A DNA stretch of 63,955 nt, taken from assembly GCA_022760475.1 (NCBI GenBank), contig JALEFZ010000083.1:1-63955 (forward strand). The letters are read 5' to 3'. Below, piece after piece: positions 50,973 to 59,317 of the stretch. The notes beneath the pieces are model-generated. The model searched no databases and was not told the origin of the DNA. It saw only the letters and a list, made by a program, of their open reading frames with translations. The stretch comes from Bacteroidia bacterium (lineage in GTDB: Bacteria; Bacteroidota; Bacteroidia; J057). Each line of letters opens with the position of its first letter. Within the stretch, counting starts at the first letter, position 1. Made by a program: the position numbers and the translations under genes.

Positions 50973-51761
50973 ATGAAGAAGTATTTTAAGTTTTGGCCCC
51001 CATTAGGGGCTACGATCCTTGCATTTATGCTCTTCGTTTTTGGCTTTCAGCCAGCAGAATCCCCACACAAATCCAGCATTGAAGGTGCATGGCGCCTGGA
51101 CAAAATCGAAGGAAGAAGTACTGAATCCGTAGGAATCCAAATGGTAAAAATCCTGTCTGATGGATATTTTATGTTTGCCTATTTTAATGAAAGTACCCAG
51201 CAGTTTTTCAGCTCGGGAGGAGGGACCTATACTTTTTACAATGGGATCTATACCGAGAAGATAGAATTCCATACCATCAATCCTGAAATCATCGGAAAGA
51301 CGGTCAAGTTTCAAGCTGAATTCAATAATGGAAGATGGATTCACAAAGGTATGGTTGCCGGGGAACAACTCTCGGAGGAGTTTACACGGATTGACGGTAC
51401 GGATGTCTCACCTATCGCTGGAGCTTGGATTCTGGAACAAGAAAGTGGCCAAGAAGGCAGGATGGCAAAACTCAAGCCTAAAGGCAGAAAACGGATAAAA
51501 TTGCTTTCCGATAGCCAATTCCAATGGGTGGAATATGACCAGAAAAAAGGCGATTTCATTGCAGCTGGAGGAGGGACTTATAGCCACACTACAGACAAGT
51601 ACGTTGAGGAATTGAAGTATTTTTCTCAGGACTCAACCTGGGTAGGCCGTAAAATCGGATTTACCTTTAGGGAACAAAATGGAAGGTGGTTCCATAAGGA
51701 GTGGAGCAGCCGTGGAAAACAACCAATTGACGAGATTTGGAAAAAAATTGCAGCACTTTAA
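50973..51761 (+). CDS. Exported protein with two tandem lipocalin-like repeats
   Basis: A 262-residue protein with an N-terminal hydrophobic segment (about 8-26) and two related beta-rich repeats of about 105 residues, near 37-135 and 146-245. Both start with 'I[EA]GAW', then 'K[IL]LSD', 'GGGTY' and 'NGRW[IF]HK', so the gene arose by internal duplication. The pattern resembles the lipocalin-like/DUF4488 type of small Bacteroidota proteins, but the exact family is uncertain. A terminator follows at 51791. Confidence 0.7.
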   Translation: MKKYFKFWPPLGATILAFMLFVFGFQPAESPHKSSIEGAWRLDKIEGRSTESVGIQMVKILSDGYFMFAYFNESTQQFFSSGGGTYTFYNGIYTEKIEFHTINPEIIGKTVKFQAEFNNGRWIHKGMVAGEQLSEEFTRIDGTDVSPIAGAWILEQESGQEGRMAKLKPKGRKRIKLLSDSQFQWVEYDQKKGDFIAAGGGTYSHTTDKYVEELKYFSQDSTWVGRKIGFTFREQNGRWFHKEWSSRGKQPIDEIWKKIAAL

Positions 51762-51790
51762 TTTCTTCGATCATGCTTACCAAAACCCCC

Positions 51791-51829
51791 AAGGAGGATG
51801 TCCAAATAGGCATTCTCCTTTTATTTTTT
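51791..51829 (+). terminator. Terminator after the tandem lipocalin-like gene
   Basis: AAGGAGGATGTCC and GGCATTCTCCTT form an imperfect stem with a five-base loop, followed by TTATTTTTTC; 29 bases after the stop. Confidence 0.7.
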
Positions 51830-51877
51830 CCGCAAACTAGCTCAAAATAGATTTTATTTTGCTTAAAATTTCTAAAT

Positions 51878-51885
51878 TAGGTTTG
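51878..51885 (+). promoter_or_regulatory. Possible -7 element of the DinB-family gene
   Basis: TAGGTTTG matches TAnnTTTG. A TTTG lies 16 bases upstream (51858-51861), slightly closer than the usual 19. Confidence 0.4.
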
Positions 51886-51929
51886 ATTTAAGTCTAAAAC
51901 CCAAACCAACTCCTGAAGGATATACGCAA

Positions 51930-52535
51930 ATGCCCGTGTCTTGCGTTATCTGTCTTGGAGCTAATGATGCAATGAAGAATCCGTACTTAAAAGATATTAT
52001 TGAACGCATGGACCTTGTAGGCAAGAAAGTTGCCGGTACTCTGGGATTCCTGACTACGCAACAACTTAATTGGAGGGAAAATCCACAAAGTTGGAGCATA
52101 GCGCAGTACGTTCATTACATCATCGCAATCAATAAAAGCTACCTCCCCACCCTTATACAAGTGAATAATGGTACACGCAAGGCCAAAAAGAGGGAAAAAC
52201 TACCTATCCTTCCTGACCTTTGGGGTACCATGCTGGTGCGGATGCTGAAATCCGACCCCAAGGGGCCTCCCAAGGCAACCAATGGGCTCACTCCTCCCTC
52301 ATCACCTATTGGAAATGAAATCCTGGAAGAATTTGCAGAGCATCAGGGAAGCATGATCCACCTCTTACAAGAGCTAGACAGGGAAGATCATGATTCCATC
52401 ATCATTACTTCCCCCGAAAATAGCTTTGTCACCTACCCTATCAAAGACATCATCAAAGGCCTTTGCCTACAAGAGGAAAGGCACTTGAAACTGGCTTTAG
52501 AGGTATTGGGAAACAGCAACTTTCCCAAAGAATAG
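51930..52535 (+). CDS. DinB-like (YfiT-type) metal-binding protein
   Basis: A 201-residue protein of the DinB/YfiT four-helix family. Signatures are 'LNWRENPQSWSIAQYVHYI' (first metal His about residue 69) and 'CLQEERHLKLALEVL' near the C-terminus with a His in EERH; a third His lies in 'EEFAEHQGSM'. The family includes thiol-dependent transferases and proteins of unknown role. An alternative start at ATG 51972 (MKNPYLKDI) would remove 14 residues that are not typical of the family and is about as likely. The stop is one base from the convergent stop of the next gene. Confidence 0.75.
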   Translation: MPVSCVICLGANDAMKNPYLKDIIERMDLVGKKVAGTLGFLTTQQLNWRENPQSWSIAQYVHYIIAINKSYLPTLIQVNNGTRKAKKREKLPILPDLWGTMLVRMLKSDPKGPPKATNGLTPPSSPIGNEILEEFAEHQGSMIHLLQELDREDHDSIIITSPENSFVTYPIKDIIKGLCLQEERHLKLALEVLGNSNFPKE

Positions 52536-52536
52536 T

Positions 52537-53073
52537 TTAGATTTTAATTCCTAGCGCCCCTCCTAGCCTGGACTGATACTCAGGGCGGGTCTCTGACAAT
52601 TGACTTGATGTAGGATCAAGCATGAACCCAGGCACGAATTGGAGCTGTCCAAAAATCCTTGAGTTTCTACTTTGAAAGCGGTAGCCAATCCCGGCTTGCA
52701 GGTGTAAAAAGGTATCGGTATCGTTAAAGTCAAAAGGAGTGATGAATTTCATCCTGGCAGTTGCTGTAGGAGAAATCACAAGGTGATGGTTCCCCTTAAG
52801 GAATACAGCTTGAATTCCAATTGGAAGATACCAATCCAGGGAAGTTGCCCCGAATCCCAAGCGTGCTGTAAGCCCGGCTTCTACCCTGTTGGCGAGGGTC
52901 TGCTCCAGATTCAGGCTATACCCTACAGAATTCCCTGCTGCTTCCAGAAAGATACCCCTTTGGTAGTTGGCAAGGACCCTTGATTGGGCATTGGCAGCCA
53001 TTGCTGTTCCCAGCATGAGGGAAATAAAGATAATAAGGGAGTATATCAGTCCCTTTTTTTCCACTTTAAACAT
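52537..53073 (-). CDS. Small outer membrane beta-barrel protein, putative
   Basis: A 178-residue protein with a signal peptide ending in 'AMAANAQ' (about residue 30). The mature part consists of alternating amphipathic beta strands rich in Gly and aromatics ('VEAGLTARLGFGATSLDWYLPIG' in strands, 'HLQAGIGYRFQSRNSRIFGQLQFVPGF' in strands), as in eight-stranded barrels. It ends GGALGIKI. No specific family is recognised. It lies 11 bases downstream of the BCCT transporter gene in the same direction, so the two may share a transcript. Confidence 0.65.
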   Translation of the reverse strand: MFKVEKKGLIYSLIIFISLMLGTAMAANAQSRVLANYQRGIFLEAAGNSVGYSLNLEQTLANRVEAGLTARLGFGATSLDWYLPIGIQAVFLKGNHHLVISPTATARMKFITPFDFNDTDTFLHLQAGIGYRFQSRNSRIFGQLQFVPGFMLDPTSSQLSETRPEYQSRLGGALGIKI

Positions 53074-53084
53074 AATTATCAGGA

Positions 53085-54596
53085 TTATCTATTTAGTTTG
53101 GATGGATTCAGGATCATTCGAACCAAACCCACACCTACCAAAATTATTAAAAATAAAGCTGGGAAGCCTCCCAATACAGAAATTTGTTTGACACCTTCAA
53201 TTCCTGAATTTGAGATCATAGTCCAGGAAAGTCCCCCAATGATGAGTCCCCAAATAACCTTGATCCCAAGCGGAGACTCTGGGTTCTCTGGCGTAATTCC
53301 TTCTGAAGACATGGAACTCATGGCAGAGGTATTTGAATCTGCTGCCGTAACGTAAGAGAGAAATGCAATCAGCAAGAAAACTCCGCTAACGAGGGTACTC
53401 AGTGGCAACTGGTTGAAAAGCTCAAAAACCACATTCTGAGGACCACTTTTTTGAAGGATTTCATTCAGAAATCCATTGTTCATGCCATCAATTTCAAGAG
53501 AAGCCCCACTGAAAATGACCATCCAGACTCCACCAAATAAGGAAGGCAATAAGAGATTGTAGTGAATAAAGTCTCTAACCGTATAACCGAGCGACAATCT
53601 TCCCAGGAAAAGTGCAGTAATGGGGGCCCAGGCAAGCCAGTTGGCCCAATAAAAAATGGTCCAACTGTGCTGCCATTCCGTTTCGATATTAGTTCCTACG
53701 TTCACGGATCTTGGAAGAAAATTTACCACATAATCTACCAATCCCTTTCCACCAAGCTCAAGCATGCTAAGGGTGGGGCCGAAGATTAAGGTGAAGGCTG
53801 CTAGCCCCAGAAATGCCTTGATGTTCCAGTCGGACAAAACCCTGATTCCTTTCATCAATCCACTTGCAGCGGATGCAACAAAGCACAATACAATAACCAG
53901 GCATATCATGCCCAACAAAAAACCAGTTTCCTCCAATCCGGTCATCCGATGTATGCCACCCGATATGGTAATGATGCCTGTCCCCATAGAGGCCGCCATT
54001 CCTGCTACCAGGCTGTAGAGGCAAATCATGTCTACCAATTTTCCAATCCAACCATGTGCAGACCTCCCTATGACGGGATACATCAAAGAACCCAGGCTAA
54101 AGGGCTGCCTCATGTTGTAATAGGCCAGCGCAAAAGCAAGCCCTGCAAGGGTATAAATGCCATAGGGAGTGATGGTCCAGTGCATAAACATGGTCGACAT
54201 GGCAAATACAGCTGCCTCTGGGCTATTGGCCTGGAGTCCGAGTCCTGAGGGGGGGCTGTGCATGTGGTACATGGGCTCTGCCGTTCCCCAAAACAGTATC
54301 CCGGTTGCAATCGTGGTCGTAAGGGTAATGGCAAACCACCTCCAGCGTGTAAGCAGGGGCTTAGCGTCTTTTCCTCCAATTCGAATTTTCCCTAAAGGGG
54401 AAAAATAAACAGCAATCAGAATCAATAGGAAGGCAAAAGTTGCCCATGAAAACAGAAACCCAAAGTTGACAAGAATCCAATTCTTGGCTCCAGAAACCCA
54501 ACCGATAAACTGCTCAGGTGATTGGATGCTTAGGAAGAGGGTAAGGGTAAGAAAAATGAAAGGAGGCCAAAAAACGAGGTGGTTGAGTTTCTTCAC
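53085..54596 (-). CDS. BCCT-family transporter (betaine/choline/carnitine type)
   Basis: A 503-residue inner membrane protein with 12 transmembrane helices. The aromatic substrate-box region reads 'WTIFYWANWLAWAP' near residue 312, close to the BCCT consensus; 'GTAEPMYHM' near 104 and 'GMAASMGTGIITISGG' near 198 also fit. BCCT proteins take up betaine, choline or carnitine for osmoprotection. The start codon is GTG at 54596, the only start upstream of the first helix. Substrate not determinable by eye. Confidence 0.92.
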   Translation of the reverse strand: MKKLNHLVFWPPFIFLTLTLFLSIQSPEQFIGWVSGAKNWILVNFGFLFSWATFAFLLILIAVYFSPLGKIRIGGKDAKPLLTRWRWFAITLTTTIATGILFWGTAEPMYHMHSPPSGLGLQANSPEAAVFAMSTMFMHWTITPYGIYTLAGLAFALAYYNMRQPFSLGSLMYPVIGRSAHGWIGKLVDMICLYSLVAGMAASMGTGIITISGGIHRMTGLEETGFLLGMICLVIVLCFVASAASGLMKGIRVLSDWNIKAFLGLAAFTLIFGPTLSMLELGGKGLVDYVVNFLPRSVNVGTNIETEWQHSWTIFYWANWLAWAPITALFLGRLSLGYTVRDFIHYNLLLPSLFGGVWMVIFSGASLEIDGMNNGFLNEILQKSGPQNVVFELFNQLPLSTLVSGVFLLIAFLSYVTAADSNTSAMSSMSSEGITPENPESPLGIKVIWGLIIGGLSWTMISNSGIEGVKQISVLGGFPALFLIILVGVGLVRMILNPSKLNR

Positions 54597-54718
54597 AGAA
54601 CAGCTTGTTAGGGTTATTGGAAAGATTAAATCTACAAAGAAATCTCTGGAAGGGACAATTGATCCACTTATGGGGAGATAATATTTAACTAAAAGCCTTT
54701 AATTTGTAGCCCACTATC

Positions 54719-55246
54719 ATGAAAAACTTAACTATGGAACAAATACGTGTAGAGATTCAAATGAATGCAAGAGATTACGCCCAATTAATGTTAAAAAACT
54801 ACATCAGGAGGCCCTTTTTCCTAATTTTCACCATCATAGGCATTATATTTCTATCATTCAGTGCCATCATGAGCTTGGTATACTCTATGGCTTTTGATCT
54901 CTTCTTTACCATCTTCTGGGGTTGTATGGTATTCCTGATGCCACTATTCATTTACTTTTTTTCAATCAGAAGTTTTAAATCCAACCTTAGGCTTCAAGAA
55001 AAGATGGTTTACACCCTCAATCCCGAAGGCATGCAGATAAAAGGAGAGTCCTTTGAGACAAGGTTTAGCTGGGACAAGGTGCATAAAGTTACTGAGGTGG
55101 GCCAACATTTTTTAATCTATGAAAATAGGATGGTGGCGTTTCTACTGCCTTATAGCTCATTTGATGAAGAAAAAATAGTTAGATTTCGAGTCCTGTTAAG
55201 AAGTGTCCCTGGTTTAGAGGGAAAACTAAAAAAGCTCAAGAAGTAG
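54719..55246 (+). CDS. YcxB-like membrane protein
   Basis: A 175-residue protein with two transmembrane helices (about 33-55 and 60-83) and a C-terminal soluble domain with 'YTLNPEGMQIKGESFETRFSW' in two parts and 'LLPYSSFDEEK'. The combination fits the YcxB-like family of unknown function. It lies divergent from the BCCT gene and 32 bases upstream of the quinone oxidoreductase gene. Confidence 0.7.
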   Translation: MKNLTMEQIRVEIQMNARDYAQLMLKNYIRRPFFLIFTIIGIIFLSFSAIMSLVYSMAFDLFFTIFWGCMVFLMPLFIYFFSIRSFKSNLRLQEKMVYTLNPEGMQIKGESFETRFSWDKVHKVTEVGQHFLIYENRMVAFLLPYSSFDEEKIVRFRVLLRSVPGLEGKLKKLKK

Positions 55247-55278
55247 GTCTTCCTATTTTTAAATCAATACATACCCAT

Positions 55279-56253
55279 ATGCCCGAGGCTATAATTATAA
55301 GAGAATATGGAGGGCCTGAAGTCCTCAAACTGGAAAGTATCAAAAGTCCAGAACCTGAAGCTCATGAGTTGTTGATCCGGCAAACGGCCGTAGGCATTAA
55401 TTTTCATGACACCTATGTCAGGTCGGGACTATACAAAACACTGGCCCTTCCGGGCATACCGGGAATTGAAGGAGTCGGTGAGGTCGTGAAGATAGGCGCT
55501 GATGTTCAAGGCTTCGAACTGGGCCAAAGGGTGGGGTATTTCACCTCAAAGTACTCAGGCTATTCTTCAGAAAGAAGCATTCCTGCAGAGTTGGCCATTC
55601 CCATACCTGATGGAATCAGTGATGTCCTGGCAGCTTCTACCATCATCAAAGGGCTGACCGTGCAGATGTTGACCAAAAGGGTTGTCCAACTCAAGCCTGA
55701 AGATAAGATCCTGGTTCATGCAGCAGCAGGAGGAGTTGGCCAATTGTTGGTACAAGGAGCCAAAAGCATGGGTGCGGAGGTCATTGGGACGGTTGGTTCA
55801 GAGGCCAAGGCAGCAATTGCCAAGGAAATGGGATGTGATCATGTAATTCTGTATCGAAAGGAACGGGTACTTGACAAAGTCATGGAGATTACTTCTGGGA
55901 AGGGACTCAACGTTGTATTTGACAGCGTAGGAAAAGACACTTTTCATGATTCTTTGGCTTCCCTGGATTATCTTGGGCATTTGGTAAATTTTGGCCAAGC
56001 ATCAGGGCCGATTGAGGGCTTTGAAATCCCTATGCTTGCGAAGAAATCCCTCTCTCTGACTCGTCCTATGCTATTTCATTACACCCGAAACAGAAAGGAA
56101 TTATTGGATATGAGCGCGGAGTTGTTTCGAGACTTGACTGCAGGGAAGCTGAAGTGTCGAGAAGCCATGGAATTGCCACTGGCTGAGGCTTCTAAGGCTC
56201 ATGAGTTGCTTGAATCGAGGAAAATGACCCAGCCATTGGTTCTTATTCCTTAA
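55279..56253 (+). CDS. Quinone oxidoreductase, zinc-independent MDR family
   Basis: A 324-residue NADPH-dependent enzyme of the QorA/zeta-crystallin type. The N-terminal GroES-like domain has 'VGINFHDTYVRSGLYK' and 'GIEGVGEV'; the nucleotide-binding domain has 'HAAAGGVGQLLVQGAKSMGA' and 'VFDSVGKDTF'. Catalytic zinc ligands are missing, as normal for this branch. It probably reduces quinones or other enones in the cytoplasm. Part of a close run of plus-strand genes. Confidence 0.92.
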   Translation: MPEAIIIREYGGPEVLKLESIKSPEPEAHELLIRQTAVGINFHDTYVRSGLYKTLALPGIPGIEGVGEVVKIGADVQGFELGQRVGYFTSKYSGYSSERSIPAELAIPIPDGISDVLAASTIIKGLTVQMLTKRVVQLKPEDKILVHAAAGGVGQLLVQGAKSMGAEVIGTVGSEAKAAIAKEMGCDHVILYRKERVLDKVMEITSGKGLNVVFDSVGKDTFHDSLASLDYLGHLVNFGQASGPIEGFEIPMLAKKSLSLTRPMLFHYTRNRKELLDMSAELFRDLTAGKLKCREAMELPLAEASKAHELLESRKMTQPLVLIP

Positions 56254-56292
56254 ATCCACAATCCAATTTTTCATTCAAAAAAACAAAAACAT

Positions 56293-56613
56293 ATGGCAGT
56301 CTATGTCCTTGTAATGATGAAAATTAATGATCCTGAGACTTATAGCAAGTATACCGCCAGGACTCCTGAGATCGTCAAAAGACATGGCGGTAAATTCTTG
56401 ACCAGAGGTGAGGAAGTTTTGACCTTCGAAGGAACTCCTTATGATGACAGGTTGGTAATACTTGAATTTCCAGACAAAGAAAGTGTAGATGGCTGGTATA
56501 ATGATCCTGAATATCAGGAAGCTGTAAAGTTTCGAAAAGCGTCTTCCCATATGAATATGCTTTTGGTACAAGAAGGTGGAAGCAATACAAAGAACCCAGA
56601 TCCCAAACTTTAA
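56293..56613 (+). CDS. DUF1330 protein
   Basis: A 106-residue protein matching DUF1330: 'KINDPETYSKYTARTPEIVKRHGGKFL' in segments, 'DRLVILEFPDKESVDGWYNDPEYQ'-type ending and 'FRKASS'. The fold is a dimeric alpha/beta ferredoxin-like barrel; function not known. It starts 39 bases after the oxidoreductase stop and is probably co-transcribed with it. Confidence 0.88.
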   Translation: MAVYVLVMMKINDPETYSKYTARTPEIVKRHGGKFLTRGEEVLTFEGTPYDDRLVILEFPDKESVDGWYNDPEYQEAVKFRKASSHMNMLLVQEGGSNTKNPDPKL

Positions 56614-56643
56614 CTTAACATTTACGAAACAGATTCAAGGTCC

Positions 56644-57090
56644 ATGAGTAATTTCGAAAGAGAAATAGACATCAGGTGGTCAGATACAGATCCCAATAGA
56701 CATGTCAGGCATTCTGCCTATTATGATTTTGGGGCACATGTGAGAATCAGGTTCTTTGCTGAGAATGGTTTCGATTCGGACAGGATGGCTGATTTGAATT
56801 TTGGGCCAATTGTTTTCAAGGAAGAATGTTCATTCATCAAGGAAATCCATCCAAACGAAACCATTCGGATCAACTTCCTAAGGGGAGAAATGAGGCCCGA
56901 TGGCTCCAGGTGGGTAATCCATCATGAAATATTCAACAAAAATGACGAAAAATGCGCCCATCTAACCCTCAAGGGAGCCTGGATGGACCTCAAGCTGCGC
57001 AAATTGACCATTCCTCCGGCTGGCTTAGCCCAGGCTTTTTTGGGTTTGCCTGAGGGTGAATACTATGAATATCAAAAAAATAAAAACTAG
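56644..57090 (+). CDS. Acyl-CoA thioesterase, 4HBT hot-dog fold
   Basis: A 148-residue hot-dog protein. The N-terminal motif 'IRWSDTDPNRHVRHSAYYDF' carries the catalytic aspartate (D16 or D17) of 4-hydroxybenzoyl-CoA-type thioesterases, with H20 and Y26-Y27 in normal places. It follows the DUF1330 gene by 30 bases. The substrate is probably an acyl-CoA; chain length unknown. Confidence 0.85.
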   Translation: MSNFEREIDIRWSDTDPNRHVRHSAYYDFGAHVRIRFFAENGFDSDRMADLNFGPIVFKEECSFIKEIHPNETIRINFLRGEMRPDGSRWVIHHEIFNKNDEKCAHLTLKGAWMDLKLRKLTIPPAGLAQAFLGLPEGEYYEYQKNKN

Positions 57091-57134
57091 ACCTTCCGCC
57101 CATCAGTAAGCCTAGATCACTTGACAATCACCTC

Positions 57135-57662
57135 ATGAAAAAACTTATCCTTCTCAGCCTGATTTGTGCCAGTATTTTTCTAACTCAATGCAATCCTAAG
57201 CCCCAGTCGGCTCAATCTACCCATCCGCTTATTGGTTTATGGAAATTAGAAGTCATGGAAGTTTTTGATGCTGAAAGCGGGAGCTGGAAAGAATGGAAAA
57301 AAGAAATCAGAGGCTTTGGCGAGGGAATCAAGGGCTATATTCTCTACGCTGAATCCGGCCACATGGCACTCCATTTGGTTCCTAAAAATTACGAGTCTAC
57401 TGAGTTGGAATTTCCTTACAACCGGGATTCCAGCTCTTTTGAAACACTAAAGCACCTGGCAGCCTCTTATGTCTACATCTCCGATTATGAGATTGATCCG
57501 GTACAACAAACGGTCAGACATGCCACCATTTCACACTCTGAACCCAACGACTGGGGAGAAATTGTCAATAGACGGTACAGCTTTACTGGAGACACTTTGT
57601 TACTGGAGCCTGTAGAGCAAGACCTGGGCAAGTTGAGATTGAAATGGACCAGAGAAAAATAG
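57135..57662 (+). CDS. Lipocalin-like lipoprotein
   Basis: A 175-residue lipoprotein (lipobox LTQC, C19). The body reads like the lipocalin-like domain of Bacteroidota: 'PLIGLWKLEVMEVFD', 'GYILYAESGHMALHL', and 'RRYSFTGDTLLLEP'. Unlike the gene at 50973 it has a single domain. Function unknown. Confidence 0.75.
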   Translation: MKKLILLSLICASIFLTQCNPKPQSAQSTHPLIGLWKLEVMEVFDAESGSWKEWKKEIRGFGEGIKGYILYAESGHMALHLVPKNYESTELEFPYNRDSSSFETLKHLAASYVYISDYEIDPVQQTVRHATISHSEPNDWGEIVNRRYSFTGDTLLLEPVEQDLGKLRLKWTREK

Positions 57663-57774
57663 CAGTTTAGGGGAATATTTAGATTGCTTTAATCCTTACA
57701 AAATGCATGATTAAAAAGGAATATTTTCCTACCTTTTTGCTAGTAATCATCACCCTACCAACAGCTATAGCTTC

Positions 57775-58176
57775 ATGAGACTCCAACAATATATTCTGGA
57801 TGCCAAGCCCAAAACGCTTTTTCTGATTGACGCCCTGGGTGCATTGCTATCTGCTGTACTGCTTGGGGTCGTATTGGTGGAGTTTCAGTCCTATATCGGC
57901 ATGCCTAAAGAAATTCTTTACCGCCTTGCCTTCCTGGCGGGAATTTTTGCTGCCTATTCCTTCTTTTGTTATGCAAGGATCAAGGCCAGGTGGCCTATTT
58001 TTTTGAGAATCATTGCCATTACGAATATTCTTTACAGCATTTTGACCATGGGGCTTGTGTTTTACTTGCACAATGACATGACCTTGCTGGGCTATCTCTA
58101 CTTTATTTTGGAGGTCATTATTGTTGTTACCCTTGCTTTAGCTGAGTTATACAAGGCAAACTCCAAGCAGGGATAA
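57775..58176 (+). CDS. Four-helix membrane protein of unknown function
   Basis: A 133-residue protein with four transmembrane helices (about 16-36, 47-66, 76-97, 104-124) and almost no soluble part. It begins 112 bases after the lipocalin-like gene. I recognise no family. Confidence 0.65.
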   Translation: MRLQQYILDAKPKTLFLIDALGALLSAVLLGVVLVEFQSYIGMPKEILYRLAFLAGIFAAYSFFCYARIKARWPIFLRIIAITNILYSILTMGLVFYLHNDMTLLGYLYFILEVIIVVTLALAELYKANSKQG

Positions 58177-58512
58177 TTTTATTGGCAGTCTTTTGGTCTC
58201 TCGTTTGGGCTAAACTCAAAGAATCTTCTGACCTGCTCTAAAGATTCCTTTTTGCTGTGTCGATGTAGATTCGCCGTCATTCACCTATCGCCTCCTTCCT
58301 ATAATAACTCTGGGACTCCGTTCGGAGGTTCTGAAAGCATCTAATGGACACAAGGGCAGCCTATTATTCTGAGTTTGCCATGGATCTTCTGGGCTACGGC
58401 CTGGGCTAATTTCATAGATATAGACTTTTCTTTATTAGAATAAATGTCAGCTACGATACCTAAATAATTAATTAGACCAGTTTACTTGATAATATCATTC
58501 ACAATTAAAGCA
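58177..58512. other. 336-base region without a recognised gene
   Basis: No convincing gene. On the minus strand an open stretch of 46 codons ends at the TAG near 58348 and reads 'MKLAQAVAQKIHGKLRIIG' near its end. It has no long start and no recognisable match; it could be a chance frame or the remains of a gene. The region also holds the promoter of the SRPBCC gene. Confidence 0.35.
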
Positions 58513-59112
58513 ATGTTGAACATGAGACTTAGTATCATTGTATTCTCAATTTCAATTCTATTGTCTGGGTTTGCTTATGGGCAAAGCATGGACAAGAAGT
58601 ACAAATCCTTTGAGGTAAGTAGAGACCTACCGATTGCAGCGGAAAAGGTATGGGAGGCTGTCGCCCTGGATTACGGTAAAATCGCTGAATCTCACCCTAA
58701 AATCTGGTATTCAGGCTATGAAGCAGGATCATTGAAGGGGGGATTGAACGCACAACGCAGGTGTGATTTCAACAAATCAGGCAGCAGGGTGCTACATGAG
58801 CAAATCGTAGACTGGGATCCTGAAAACATGCTTTTTGTCAACCGTGTATTGGAAGCTGGAGGCTTTCCGATTGATCCTGACAACACCAGGGCTACCTATA
58901 AGGTAACTGACCTTGGCGAGGGAAAAAGTCGAATTAGCATGAAAATGGAATTTCGTAGTAAGCCGTCCTTTATGATGGGTATGCTAAAGAGTCAGTTTCA
59001 AAAACTGCTTGCGGATTACTTCATTGCGCTGGAGCACCACCTAACCACAGGAGAAGTGGTAAATGCGAAAGAGGGAAATTACAAGGAAATCAAGAAGAAG
59101 TATTCAAAGTAA
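58513..59112 (+). CDS. Exported SRPBCC-fold protein
   Basis: A 199-residue protein with a signal peptide ending in 'GFAYGQ'. The mature part has the START/SRPBCC pattern: 'FEVSRDLPIAAEKVWEAVA', a long curved sheet with 'YEAGSLKGGLNAQRRCDF', and a C-terminal helix 'LKSQFQKLLADYFIALEHHL'. Such proteins bind hydrophobic ligands. Start ATG 58513 (or 58522) is preferred to an earlier TTG. A terminator follows at 59134. Confidence 0.75.
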   Translation: MLNMRLSIIVFSISILLSGFAYGQSMDKKYKSFEVSRDLPIAAEKVWEAVALDYGKIAESHPKIWYSGYEAGSLKGGLNAQRRCDFNKSGSRVLHEQIVDWDPENMLFVNRVLEAGGFPIDPDNTRATYKVTDLGEGKSRISMKMEFRSKPSFMMGMLKSQFQKLLADYFIALEHHLTTGEVVNAKEGNYKEIKKKYSK

Positions 59113-59133
59113 GAAATTGAAAGTAAGATGATT

Positions 59134-59165
59134 AGAGGAGCTTTATTTAGGCTCCTCTTTTTTTT
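59134..59165 (+). terminator. Terminator after the SRPBCC gene
   Basis: AGAGGAGC (59134-59141), a nine-base loop and GCTCCTCT (59151-59158), followed by TTTTTTTATTTT; 21 bases after the stop. Confidence 0.9.
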
Positions 59166-59317
59166 ATTTTCCTTATCCAGTTATTGCCCTTTTCAAATCA
59201 ATTTCCTACAAATATTTTCATTCCTAAAACAATTAAGCCACTCAACTATTAATCAAAATCGAATAATTAGACTAATTTAAATTTAGCAACAGACTATGTA
59301 TATAAAAGGGAAGAAAC

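Noticed and set aside
58177..58512. Pseudogene of a minus-strand protein
   Set aside because: A 46-codon open stretch without a recognisable match or a good start; too little to call.
59270..59290. Second copy of the TTTAGA palindrome upstream of the membrane protein at 59318
   Set aside because: ATTAGACTAATTTAAAT is only loosely similar and not symmetric enough.
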